From NCBI GenBank assembly GCA_013399875.1, contig VXAZ01000263.1, forward strand, positions 1,365,262 to 1,429,261: a DNA stretch of 64,000 nt. The letters are read 5' to 3'. This DNA comes from Gymnorhina tibicen. Lineage: Eukaryota; Chordata; Aves; Passeriformes; Artamidae. Position numbers and translations under genes: made by a program. Every line of letters starts with the position of its first letter. Position 1 is the stretch's first letter. The notes below the pieces were generated by a model that saw only the letters and a program-made list of their open reading frames with translations, had not been told where the DNA came from and ran no database searches. Shown here in pieces: positions 23,593 through 34,970 of this stretch.

Positions 23593-24100
23593 TGATGCCG
23601 TGATGATTTTTTGCCTTTTTATATACCCCTTTTATAGACCCCTTTTATACAGATTTTATGTATCCTTAGTGCTTTTAGCCCACATACTTGTAATCCCCTA
23701 AGTCTGATAACGAGCTTAGACCCAAAGTTCCAATGAGCCAAGAGACCAAACATCTTGGAAACCTCACAGTTGGGTCAGAAAGCCCCAGACACCAAGGTCC
23801 TCTCCAGAACACATTCTGTAAACCAATATAGGCCCCCCCAGGGGGAAGGTTCCTCGGGACGGGGGCTTCACTTGAGCCTCTCACTGGGGAATCTTTGACA
23901 GATATGCTAATTTGCAAGGTCTATAAACTGTATATGCAAATCATCATGTGTGTGCATTTCATGTACATTCTGGGGTGCATTTCAGTGCATTCTACCTGGA
24001 TGTGGTGCACCTGAGAATCCTTAAATAAACACAGAGGTAAAACCCTTTTTCCCCTCTAACCATGTTTGGCTTTTAATTTTAAGACCAGGGAAAGGCAACA
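23593..24100 (+). mobile_element. LTR-like element, boundaries uncertain
   Basis: The segment begins around TGATGCCGTGATGATTTTTTG and continues with repeated 'ccccttttatagac' units (23627-23655). It has AATAAA at 24024-24029 followed by a T/C-rich tract, and can be closed at 'ggcaaca' (24100). The order of AT-rich U3, poly(A) signal and pyrimidine-rich U5 fits a plus-strand avian ERV LTR of about 0.5 kb. I could not find a convincing target-site duplication (best is AAAAGC versus AAAGGC, in the wrong place relative to a CA end), so the ends may be off by tens of bases. Confidence 0.55.
24024..24029 (+). promoter_or_regulatory. AATAAA signal in LTR-like element
   Basis: Canonical hexamer in 'ccttaaataaacacag', about 430 bases into the LTR-like element and followed by a pyrimidine-rich stretch. 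Confidence 0.45.
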
Positions 24101-25395
24101 GGCTACTTCCAGGTTATGTTATTGTTGTTCCAGCAGGTGAGTGATATATTAGGTTCAATTTCAGCAATGCTAAGAAGTTGTGTTGCCCAAAGCACAAGAC
24201 AGAGTTTCTTCTAGGCTCTGATGACTAGTCCAAACCCCCTAGATTAAACTACAGGAGAGTCTCCTACACCAGACTTCATTTCTGCATGGTACTAAATAAT
24301 TCCCATTGAAACACTTAGAAATTGCATAGTTTCTGACTTAACAAAAAAAATATCCATAAGAAGGATTAGGTCTGTTAAAAATTTTAAAACCTCTAGGCCA
24401 GCAATAGCATTATAATGGTGTATTAAAAAGGGATAGATTTGCATGAATGGTGCTCCACCAGCAGTGAGAAATAAAGTTCTTTATTGCTCAAATCAGAAGT
24501 GTGCAAACTTACATTGTCCAGCATTTACCCTTAACTATACCACAAAAAGGTCTCAGGCTGGGGACCACTGCAATCTGCCAGAGGTCGAAACAACTTCTAA
24601 ATCCTGCACTTCTCATAAATGATTATCTCATTCCTTGAACAATGAAGCTGCATGAATTTTGCATGTTACCTCGAGCACTTTACTTTATTCCAAGAATAAC
24701 AGTTCCACTTCAAAGCACGTTAAGCTGAATCCCCATTTTATTACCCATACAAAATGGCTGCCAAAAGATAAGATAAGGCAATGAACAAAAGAAACAGACA
24801 TTAATACTTAAAGCACTGTCCATAAGGAAATCCCAAATTAATTTCAAAGAATATCTCCCTCTATTAAAAAAAAAAAAAAAAATTCTAAACTAAACTGAAC
24901 TTCTTGCACCTATTTTAGGTGTCTGTGGAGCATTTCCATAAAGTTAGGAGGACTCTCAGTATATATTTGAACCTTTTAGTCTGCAACTTTTAGTTAAGTG
25001 AGAGAATTTATCACTGTCACTGAGATAAGGCCGTGCTTAGAAATGAGTAGCTCAGTGCACCAAACTACTAGAAACTTGTTCTAACCAGCAGAATCAAAAA
25101 TTTTTTTTGAATGGCACAAAATTGCAAGAGCAAAACCGACAGTGCCTGACCCATGATGGTTTGCATCTGACCCCCATTTTTCACCTCTTCTCTCAGTAAT
25201 CCTGACTTTAATTATCTACAAATTTGTACTTACTCAATGCTAGCACCTAATTTATCTATGGAAATTCAAATCATCCCATGTTAAAATAAAGTTTCTAAAA
25301 TAGACAGGTTTGTCAGCCCTTAATGAGATCGTTATTATTCATATTAAGTATAGTTGAAAGTGAATTAATAGCAAAATGCTTCCTTTCATTTGCAG
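24101..25395. other. No gene seen
   Basis: AT-rich unique DNA with a 17-base A run at 24866-24882. It ends at a splice-acceptor-like tract (tcctttcatttgcag) leading into the next candidate exon. Confidence 0.5.
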
Positions 25396-25593
25396 GGAAC
25401 AAGAGGGAAGACAGAGTTTGCAGATAACTTTGCCGTGTGGGACCAGTTTGCAGTCTTTCAAAAGGTCTTTCAGCCATGCAGAATCCTGCTGTCAGAGACC
25501 TGGAGGACACCCCAAATGTTCTTCCTAAGAAAAAACCACCTAATAAAGCAAAACAACATAAATCTTGAGGACTTGCTCCCAGCCCCTGAGAAG
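25396..25593 (+). other. Candidate internal exon, 66 codons
   Basis: A good acceptor (tcctttcatttgcag, AG at 25394-25395) is followed by exactly 66 open codons and then a donor-like AAG|GTGACAG at 25593/25594, so the piece would be phase 0 at both ends. The peptide starts GTRGKTEFADNFAVWDQFAV and ends LLPAPEK. The frame continues open past the donor to a stop at 25657-25659. An AATAAA lies inside at 25542-25547, so it could instead be the last exon of a non-coding RNA. I recognise no family. On average about one in twenty-five random 66-codon stretches is open in a given frame, so evidence is modest. Confidence 0.2.
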
Positions 25594-25659
25594 GTGACAG
25601 GACTTGAAGGGGGTCATACAAAATCACATCTTCTCATAATCTTGAGCAATAAGAGTTAA

Positions 25660-25978
25660 CTGTGTCACATTGCATTTGAGGCTGTCACATGCTAAGGTAC
25701 TCAAGTGCTCAGTGTTGAAGATTCAGAGCAGAGGTGGCCAGTAAACAGGACAGGTTTACTCTCTCAATGACTAAGTTCTCAAATTCACCCAAGGGATGCT
25801 TCAAACTTCGTTCCAAAGAGGACAGAAAATGTCTAAAACATAAAGGTGTGAAAAGGAGCTCAAGTGCCTAGAGTGACAGCTGTGTAATACTCAGAGGCCT
25901 GGACAGCTAATTGGAAAAATCGGACTAGCATTCATAATGAACTTTGGATCTTCAAGAAAAAGAAAAAAAAAATAAAAA
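25660..25978. other. No gene seen
   Basis: Unique DNA ending in an A-rich tract (about 25955-25979) that abuts a CR1-like fragment. Confidence 0.5.
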
Positions 25979-26035
25979 TAGTAGGGTTGGGAAGGACCAC
26001 CAGGAGATCATGCTCCTGCTTTCCAAGGCTTGGAA
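25979..26035 (-). mobile_element. Short CR1 3'-end remnant, minus strand
   Basis: The plus strand reads 'tagggttgggaaggaccaccaggagatca', close to the complement of the CR1 3' tail ('tagggttggaagggacctcaggagatcat'). Only about 30 bases are convincing; the rest has diverged. Confidence 0.4.
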
Positions 26036-26151
26036 AGTGAACAACAGCTGCAGGCATGCTGACAGAACTCAGCAAACCTTCTCTTACTGATTGAATACGG
26101 CTGTCAACACAGAGCTCACCGCATCCCTGCCTTGGGAAACTTCTTCCAGCG

Positions 26152-26490
26152 ACTCCCTGTCGGCCACCAGCACGGGTTCCCTACCCGTGACCCTCACACC
26201 AGCCCCCGCTGCGACTCAAGCCCCGGCTGCCTCTTTGGGCCGCCCCCGGCTCGGCCCGCCCGGCACCGCCCCGGGGCTCCGGCGGCACCGCCGCTCCCGC
26301 CCGCTCCCGCTCCTGCTCCCGCTCCGCGTTCCTGGTCCGGCAGCGGCCCCTGGCGCCCGTCCCGACGCAGGAGGCTCAGGAGGGCGGGGAGCCGGGCAGG
26401 CAGCGCAGCCAAGCCCCCCGGGACCGACAGCAACCAAGGAGCCCCCCAAGAGCGGCACTCGCAAGATCGGCGGCTGAGGCAGGGCAGCGA
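26152..26490. promoter_or_regulatory. CpG island, probable promoter
   Basis: This is the only dense GC/CpG cluster in the window, standing out from AT-rich flanks. It holds several GC boxes on the minus strand (GGGGGCGGCC and GGGGCGGTG, near 26235-26275) and a CCCGCT-type short tandem repeat. Such islands usually mark vertebrate promoters or first exons. A donor-like GGTGAGCTC lies on the minus strand at 26120-26112, suggesting leftward transcription; nothing equally clear is seen on the plus strand. The 79-181 codon ORFs crossing it on both strands are explained by low stop density in GC-rich DNA, and I assign no protein. No TATA box is visible, which is normal for CpG promoters. Confidence 0.6.
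26292..26326 (+). repeat. CCCGCT-type short tandem repeat in the CpG island
   Basis: Imperfect tandem copies of a GCTCCC/CCCGCT hexamer, roughly five to six units with small changes. Confidence 0.6.
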
Positions 26491-29400
26491 GAAGCAGAAG
26501 GCAGCTGTGTGGGAAAGGGGTGGATTGCACAGTGTGAAGGTGTATTTCCAAATGGAGGGGGGAAAAAAGATCCAACAACTTTTTAAAATGATGAGAGATG
26601 GAGACAGCCCTCAAATAAAAAATTATAGAGGCAGCCCAAATAACAGGGGGATCGTGGGTTTCTGGTGGCACTCTTGACTCTGGGGCTTACTCTGTTCTTG
26701 AAGTGTGCTCTCTGAGCAATGTAACTGATCCCTCTTCCCATCCTTTCCATCTTAACCACCACAGATTTCACCTAACACTTTACCTAAACCACTCCTGCAG
26801 CAATTCAGGTCCATCAGGTCTCACTGTACCCACCACAGAGACAGAGAATAGATCATTGCCCTCCTCCTCAACACTCTTGGCAGGTCTAAAAACATGACCT
26901 TACCCTACAGAGGAATACCATTTTCTGAGCCAAACACCATCAGTTTGCTCCAAACTGTCACAGGCTGTGTTTGCCAGATGGCTGAGTTCTCTGATGGTGC
27001 TCTCTGCTGGGGTCTCCCTAGGAGATCACATCTTTCCTGAACACTCCATACAGAATAGCTCACAGAACTCCAGCAGTGCCAGGACAGCAATGTGAAGCAG
27101 TATGTCTGCTCGGCACACCTGATTGACTGTAATCCTGTCTACTATCCACTTTAGTAACATATTTGCCTCTTTTCTAAGTGTCATAACACTACTGATGCAT
27201 ATGCTACTTGTGATAAATTACCATTCCCTAGCTCTTCTTTTGTAGGAGAGACTAGATTTACTCCCCTCCCTGAGTTATACCCACTGAGTTACTCCCCCAT
27301 CCTGCTTCTGTGCAATTCATTGTTCCTGCTTAAGCAAAGTATCTCATACTTGTTCTGCTGAGTTGTATTTTTCTTCTCTCCTTCTATTCTATGCTATTTC
27401 TCTCTATTAAACATGATTTTCCTGGTTTCTCAAGCTATTTGTCATTTCCAAGCTACCTGCAGACCTTTTGAGCTCAGGAAATTTAACATCCAGCATCAGT
27501 ACACTCAATGACCATCTTCTGTAACTTCTCAGCAGTGTAGGCTCCAGAACACACTTTCCAGGTTTACTTAGTTCTCCCATTTTGGTGGCAAACCACTGAA
27601 AATAGTGTGAATTCCATTTCTATTCATCTCTGAACCTGTTGTATTGCTGTCTTCATTTAAAACACACTTCTCTGGCTCAGAGAGCTCATTCCATCTTCAC
27701 CCAGACCACATGACCTCAAGGTCCTTCTGCAGCTTTTGTAACCTCCACTCCTACAATGGTCCTGTACAAAGATCCTGTGCAGGGAGAGGTAGAACAAAGA
27801 AGTCACCCTGAAGTCTTCTGGAAACAGTGAATACTCAGGGAAGTCTTATTGTCTTAAAAACTTTATTGATAGTAACTCCAATGCTCCTTGCCTCAGCACC
27901 AACCTCTCCTAGCAGTCTGTGCTTTGCTAGAAATTGTCAGAATTGTTTTTTCCCAGTCAGCAGTGCCTGAATTTCCAAACACACATCACAAACAAAATCC
28001 CACCTAAGACAGAGTTCTTGCATTGTATGCCAGGCTACAGGGGCAGATATCATCATTGTTATGTGCTACGGCACACCCACATCTCTGCGAGGTGCCATAT
28101 CAGCTTGTTGTCTCAAGCCAAGCTAACATGGAAAATGGGTGCTGGGTGAGAAGCAGCTCAAGTCAAGCTACTGCAGCACATGAGCAACACAGGCACCCAG
28201 CTGACCGCATGGGCAGGGTCCAGTTTCCATGAGCTTCAACAGGAAAACTAGCTAAGCTTCTGAGAGCATTCCAGGAATGTGTTTGAAAGCCAGGGTCTAA
28301 AATTAGGGGAAGAAAGACGGGAATATCATTTCAGAAATATTTCCAAAAACCATCTTGCAAAGGTCACTCACTTAACACTCCATTCAATCCATGGCAAGTC
28401 AGCCACTCCCCACTCCTCCCCAGATGATGGCCACTTTTAACAGAGGCAGAAACCTGAGCTTAAAGAATTAAAATATTAAGATTTTTTGTGACAAAGCAAT
28501 GGTTTCAGAGTGATTTCACTTGCATAGCCTAGGGTGGTCCAGTGCTTGGAACAGTTACTGAATGCAAAACACAGCCAAGCATCTCTGGGTGTATGGATCC
28601 TCATGACTAGATGGACTTCCAAGAGAAATGCCTGACTGCCAGCTAATGTACAGAAGGACCTGCCTTCTGGCCTTTCTGCTGATCTGCTACCTTAAGCACA
28701 ACATTTTTGAATCCTTTATCAGAACTAAAATTCAAATCCAGATATTTCTTGTGCCAAGAAGTGCTATCACCACTGCAGATATCCTTCTCTCAAAATCATA
28801 AGTATTTTAAGCAAAACAGATCAAGATCAACCATGAAAGACTGCAGGTGACATCTGGTGACATCCTTTAAGCAACAGGTACTGTTCTGAGATGGTTCCTT
28901 TTTTCAGGCTCTACCCAAGCCAAACCTACATGTTTAAACTCTACATTTCTCAAATCACAGCTGAATTTTTGTATTGGGATCCACTCCGTTTTCTCCTACA
29001 CACTGGTACTGTGACAGCCTTAAGTATCAAACCAACTTTGACCCGGAGATCAGTAATACGATGGCACTACTGAGACTCATCATTTTCATTTGGCTAAAAG
29101 TACTTGACTATTTTGACTTGACAGTGCTTCAGAATATCATGAGCCGGATGAAGCTTTTTGTTATTTAAAACAAATATATGGGGGGAAATATACCCTCCCA
29201 GCTGCCTGTCTAGTGCTCTAGAGGTCAACAGGGCAGGTGATAAATACAAAGCAAAGCACCCATCCTGCTTATGCTAAAAGCTAACTCCATTTTGAGCTCA
29301 TTTTCAAGCCAGCAAGTACTACATCCATAACTTATTTGGCTGCACACAAGTTCACTGAGCTGTGTATTACTGCTCAATATGCCTAATAAACCCCATTATA

Positions 29401-32400
29401 TAGAATACTGCCCTTTTTTTCAATTATTATGGTGATTGTGCGAAACCACTACCAGAAACATGACTGCAGACAAAAATGGTGTGTTGGCATGATTTCTGAA
29501 AAGAGTGCAAGTACACTGTTTAATTGCACGTATTCCAGAGGTTATGTACTACCACCTGCATGTGTATAAAAATACATAATAAAAATGCTGCTGAAGAAGA
29601 GCTGTGTTGCATGGGCAATAGCCTTTTCTCATAGCAGTCTTATTTTGATTGATATCAGAACACTAGATCCATTGCTGGGAGGGCTTTTAATAACAGTAAA
29701 ACATACCAACAAATAAAATCAGCCGTTATTATACACAGTAAATGGCCTCTTCAGCCTGCTACAATGATTACATTCACCCACAATAATAAATAATCATAAC
29801 AGACACCCAGAGCTAGATCCTGGAACATAAGCTAACCACGCAAAACAGGCTCATAACTAGCTTCAGCAGCTGGCTGAAGATTTTCCTGGAATAAACTTCA
29901 TCCTGGAAGTGATGGAAATTCAGAGCTGAAGCCTGCCTCCCACCTCGTAACACATAGGGGAGAACAGCGATGAGGACAAGGTATACTTAGAGTCCCTACA
30001 GCTTTTGCAATTCACCCTTTAGCCCCAGCAGCAGCAGCCCCTGCTACTCAACAGTCAAAGAACCATTCATCACATTACTTCATCTCTTTTTCTGTCTGAG
30101 GGCTTCTGATCTCATGTATCAAGGGAGAAATTGTTAAACATGATGTTAGAGCTAGTCTGGAAGTAGGTTTCTCCCAGTCTGTATTGGTACCCTGTTTCTC
30201 TTTGCCAAAAGCATCCCTGAGAGTTCAGCCTGGGAACAAGAGCATTCATCATAACCACAGTTAAGAACCCCATCACGGGAAACAACACCTTTGTTTGAGT
30301 TCCTTCGTCAGTATGTACTCAGGACAATAACAGGACACACTGACAAGACATCACCTTATAATACATTATTAGCTTGTACTTTGTTTTTAAAGATTTCTGT
30401 CTCTTTACAGTTCACTTTCTTCCAAAGTGTTATTTTTTTGTCAGCGAAGCATTGAACTCCAACACCTTCGCACACGCTTTGAATATCTGAATTCACCGCC
30501 CTCACTCTTCAGCCTCGCAGAAGGATTCAGTGGAGAATGTCCGAAGTTTTCAGTCTGAGGCAGAGCTGGGGATGCTGCTGCGCCGAGCGGACGGGGCTCT
30601 GCCTTCGGTGCTCTTCTGCTGCCATCTGCAGGGCCTGGCTCGGCTGCAGCTCTGATTTCATTCCTTTCCCCTGGCACTCAGCAGAGCCAGCCCAGGGTAC
30701 AGACCAACCTGGACTGGAGGCATCTGCCAAAATACGCCGACAGTCACACCATGTGTTCCTGCTCTGCCACGGTAATAGGGATGCTTCGGACCAGCCACGC
30801 AAAGGATTTTGTTTTTAAAGAGACCAGCACACAACAAAAAAGCTGTATTTGAAAGCATTCAGTTTTACATTGCACTGGATCAGAACACAAAGACCTTCTG
30901 TCGGTCCCTTATCCCACAGCTACTGTGAAAGCAAGTTGTGGGGCAAAAAACAATTGCCAGCCTGGATGCAGAGAACCAATTTGCAGGACTCTCTGCCTCT
31001 GAAAATTAAAGAGTACTGCGTTACCTAGGAAAGGCTGAATCATTTTATTTACATTAATAATGTTTTCAGCTCCACAAGCTACAATAAAGGTTGGAATAAG
31101 ATGATAACCAAATTTCGTGCTTCACTGCACAGGCAGATCACCCTTGCAGACAAGGAAGCATTTCTCACAAATAGCTCTCCACACTTTATACACTTGTACT
31201 ATATTTTAAGGTGTTCATTTTATTTCTTTGCCTTTCCCCGAAGCATCCACTCATATAGAAATTAGAATACTAGATGAGAAAAACAAGATCTGAGCTAGCA
31301 GAGAAAAGGCAATTGTAACAAAACCTTCGTCAGTTAAAGGACTTCAAAGGTACTATAGCTTCTTGCTATAAAATAAGTTGTATATCAAGTTTAGGCCTGT
31401 GAGGAACAGATATGCTGGAAAACTGCTCAAACAAAGGTCTTTCCTGTCTTGTATCCTATTTCCCTATCCTTTCCCTTGCACAGAGCCTTTTCCTAGCCCC
31501 AGACTGAAGGTGTTATCCTGCACATGCACCCGTCAAGCTGACTCCATCATGCCTCTCCTGAGCACGCATTTGCATGCAGAACGTGGTGAGAGCACAGTCT
31601 ACTCACCAAGAAAAGCAGCTCCATCAGGAAGGCTAGACAGGGAGGCAGTTTTTCCAGTTTGCCACTTAGTGACACTTTTTAGTCAGCCATTTAAATACTT
31701 TTTTTATTCCAAAAGTTGTTGCTTTTTCCACATATGAAGAAAACATGATTCTTTGCAGTCAACTTCCTAAGCTCTGTAGGGAACAGTTGGGGAAGATTTT
31801 TGTGGCTAAACTACAGTTTAGCAATTTTACCCAAGGCAGCTTTTGCCAGCCATATCTTTTCAGGGTTATCTGAGACATCACAATTTCCTAGTCTCATAAC
31901 AAAGAAAAATAACAGTCTGCAGATGTTAATATTAAGATGATTTCTACTGTAATTTTCAGGCAAACCCCAAAAAGTTGTGGGTTTTTTGGCACAGCTTTAA
32001 AAAGCAGAGGTGAGGGAGATTCTGTGTAAAGAGAAAGCAGCTATAGAAGCCTTTCCTGTGCCCTCAAACAGCAAGTAAAAAAAAAAGGCAAAAGGTATAC
32101 TTTTTCAGAGCATTCTCACATCACCTTTCTCCAAGGGGTGACTAACCTCACCAGTGAGAGCATCCATGTCCCTATTAGACAAGTACAGAAAAGTGATTAA
32201 AAAAAAACAAAAAACCTTTTTTATATGAAGAAAAAAAGTCAACTGACCTGGAAGAAAGCCTTGGCAGACAGATAGTCAAGAGACAATTTTTAGAAACACT
32301 GTTACGGGTTCTGTGTTACACACTTCTGAAAACTCTAATGTACCCTAATGATGCTTACAAAGCTCTAGCAGGCATGTGTTGTTCAGCACAAATCACACAG

Positions 32401-34365
32401 CAGAGACCACTGCAAGCAGGTTAAGTTGCAGCAGACAGAAGGGGAGTTCAGCTCTTTTTTATTCCCCAGGTTTCTCTCTCTTGCAGGGTAAGGAAGGCTC
32501 TCCCTAGCTGCTGAAATACTGAGAGGACACAGGGCTCTGGTCGGAGAAAGGAGGAGCGTGAGTTGCAGCATGCCCGATTCCCAATTACCTCAGACTTGTG
32601 GCCAGCTGCAGGCATGACTCAGCTTCTCACAAAGTAGCTGCCTAGCTGCAGCATATTAATATATAATCAGTGCCAGTTTCAGCTTTCCTCAGTATGCCAG
32701 GCTGTTATTTGTGCTGTTCAGTGCCACAAACAGTTGAGTCACTGCTGAAGCAGGGCCAGATACCTCAGAGGGAAATAACATCTGAGTCAGGGGCAGGATG
32801 GATGTCCAGGGAAGGCTCACTTTTCACAAGCACAGTTTCACAGTTTACTCATGTTTGTGAGTCAGCACCACAGATCAGAAGTACAGAATTGTGAAAGTTT
32901 CTTACTGCAAAGAATGTTTTGTACTTAACAAGTGCTAGAAATAACTTTCTTCCGTGTCAAGACATCTAAGCACCTCAAAGTTGTGGGCAAGTACAGATGC
33001 GAGCATATCTGTGGCAGAATGCTATGAAAGATGGGAAAGATATTCCCCAAGAAGAAAGCCCCCAGAAACTAAAAGCAAAACAGAAATGCCACTTGATTTA
33101 CCTTATCTGCTAGATGCTTATGCTGCTTGGGATTAAAATGAAAGATAGCAGATAAACAAATAAGCTAATTGGTAGCATGGTTATTGCTTATCATTTAAAT
33201 CTGTCCTTTAGGGAATGGATCCTGTTGGGCTAGGGCTTGCTTCCATTCCTAATACACTCAGAATGAGCAGTTTTGCTTCTGCAGTTCTCTTGTGGAGGAC
33301 AGTAGAACCTGCTATAGACCAAGTGAGATGGGCTGGAGACTTTGAAACTACATCCTCTGACACCCAAACTGGATGTCCGCTGCTAAGAAATTACTGCACA
33401 GATTGTAGGAGAACATCTCTGATACACCGTGGGTCAAAGACCCTACAACAGAGCTTTGCAAATTAGAGAAGTAAACATTAATAAATTACAACTACTGTGA
33501 CCTAATATTTACTTTGTCCTTGTCTAAACGTTCTCATGTATTACAGCTTTTAGGTTACTAAAAGCTTCTGCTGTATATTTAACAGGAGTGCCAATGCTTT
33601 GGCAGCGAGATCCAGTTGCGGCGCCAGTTAAAGTTTGCACGTGACTTACAGTGGCAGCTCTTTTAGTGCAGTACTGATGCCCAGAGTGCTGTTTGACCTC
33701 ACCTGAGCAGGTGCTTGATAGCAAGCAACCTCGTTATCCCAGCTCTCTGGTGGTCGGGTTTTTTTCTTTCACAGATTTGCAGAGCTTAATTAACACAAAG
33801 CACCAACGCCCCAGCAGATGAGCAGCCCAGAATGCCCTGACTCTCAATATCTGCTATTAGCAGACCACTAGAGGCCACACTCAGCTCACCTGGTACATTT
33901 GCACCAACAGAGACAAGACCCTTCCCATTAAAAGCAGGGCTTAATGACTAGTAGAGGATACAGAGCAGAGGCAGCTCTGGATAGCGAGATAACACTGATA
34001 AGCACCTGGGTCAGGTGGGTGAGATCTGAGCAAGAGGAAAACCTTTGCTTGCCCTCACTGTTATGATCCCACCCCAGGTCCGAGCCTATCCTGCCATCCT
34101 GAGGGTACTTCACTTGCCCTAGACCAGCAAACTCCACAGGTATCCTGTCATCTGCCACAGCAGCCCACTGCCCATAGCAGGGGTCCTGGGACAGCCCTGA
34201 CCTGAATGCTGTAGGTGAGTGTAGGTAAGACACTCTTTCTTTTAGAGAGGAGGCCTGCTAGAATAAAGCGACAGGGAAGTGGTCCTAAACATTTGTTTCA
34301 GGTATCAAATGGTACTTGCATAGGAGCAAGGTTGCTCACCATCTTCCCTTGCTTTTTTGGGGGGT
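26491..34365. other. No gene seen; long mostly unique stretch
   Basis: No transposon or exon is recognised. A small CpG-enriched patch lies at about 30465-30625. The AT-rich block at about 29380-29800 has many TAAT/ATTA and CAAT-type motifs and looks like a possible conserved non-coding element, but conservation cannot be judged from one sequence. ORFs of up to 119 codons have no recognised domain. Confidence 0.5.
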
Positions 34366-34630
34366 ATCATAGAATAGTTTGAGTTTAAAAGGACCTTTAA
34401 AGGCCATCTAATCCAACCCACCTGCAACAAGCAGGGACTTATTCAACTAGATCAGGTTGCTCAGAGCTGTGTCCAGTCTGACCTTGGATGCTTCCAGGAA
34501 TGGGGCATCTACCACCTCTCTGAGCAATCTGTTCCAGTGTTTTACCACACTCACTTTCAAAACTTCTTCCTTACATCTATTCTAAATCAACCCTCCTTTG
34601 TTTAAAACTGTTACCCCTTGTCCTGTGTGC
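34366..34630 (-). mobile_element. CR1 3'-end copy, minus strand
   Basis: The plus strand starts 'atcatagaatagtttgag', the complement of the CR1 terminal octamer tail. It continues with 'ggccatctaatccaaccc', 'aagcagggactt', 'accacctctctgagcaatctgttccagtgt' and 'gttaccccttgtcctgtg', all hallmark CR1 3' blocks in reverse. It is 5'-truncated, at the right edge, and abuts a second CR1 in the opposite direction. Confidence 0.9.
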
Positions 34631-34644
34631 CCAGCATGTGCTCT

Positions 34645-34970
34645 GAGGTGACATTACTGCAGCCTTTCAGTACCTGAGGGGACCCACAAGACAGCTGGAG
34701 AGGGACTTTTTACAAGGGCATGTAGTGATAGGACAATGGCTTTAAACTGAAACACAGTTAAGTTTAGATTAGATATGAGGAAGAAATTCTTTACTGTAAG
34801 GGTGGAGAGGCACTGGAACAGGTTACTCAGNCTGGAAGTGTTCAATGGCAGGTTGGATGGGGGTTTGAGCAACCTGGAAGGTCTAGTGGAAGGTGTTCCT
34901 GCCCCTGGCTGGGGGGCTGGAACGAGATGAACTTTAAGGTCCCTTCTAAACCAGGCCATGCTATGCTGAT
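34645..34970 (+). mobile_element. CR1 3'-end copy, plus strand
   Basis: Reads forward through 'cagcctttcagtacctgagggg', 'tttacaagggcatgtagtgataggac', 'gaggaagaaattctttactg', 'ggcactggaacagg' and 'tttgagcaacctgg' to a decayed tail (ccatgctatgctgat) in place of the octamer repeat. It is 5'-truncated at the left edge. An ambiguous base (N) lies at 34831. The 243-codon minus-strand ORF at 34654-35385 runs partly through the antisense of this element and is not a gene. Confidence 0.9.

Noticed and set aside
26091..26677. Long proline/alanine/arginine-rich ORFs on both strands
   Set aside because: Composition is that of translated CpG-island DNA, all frames look alike, and there is no domain or start context.
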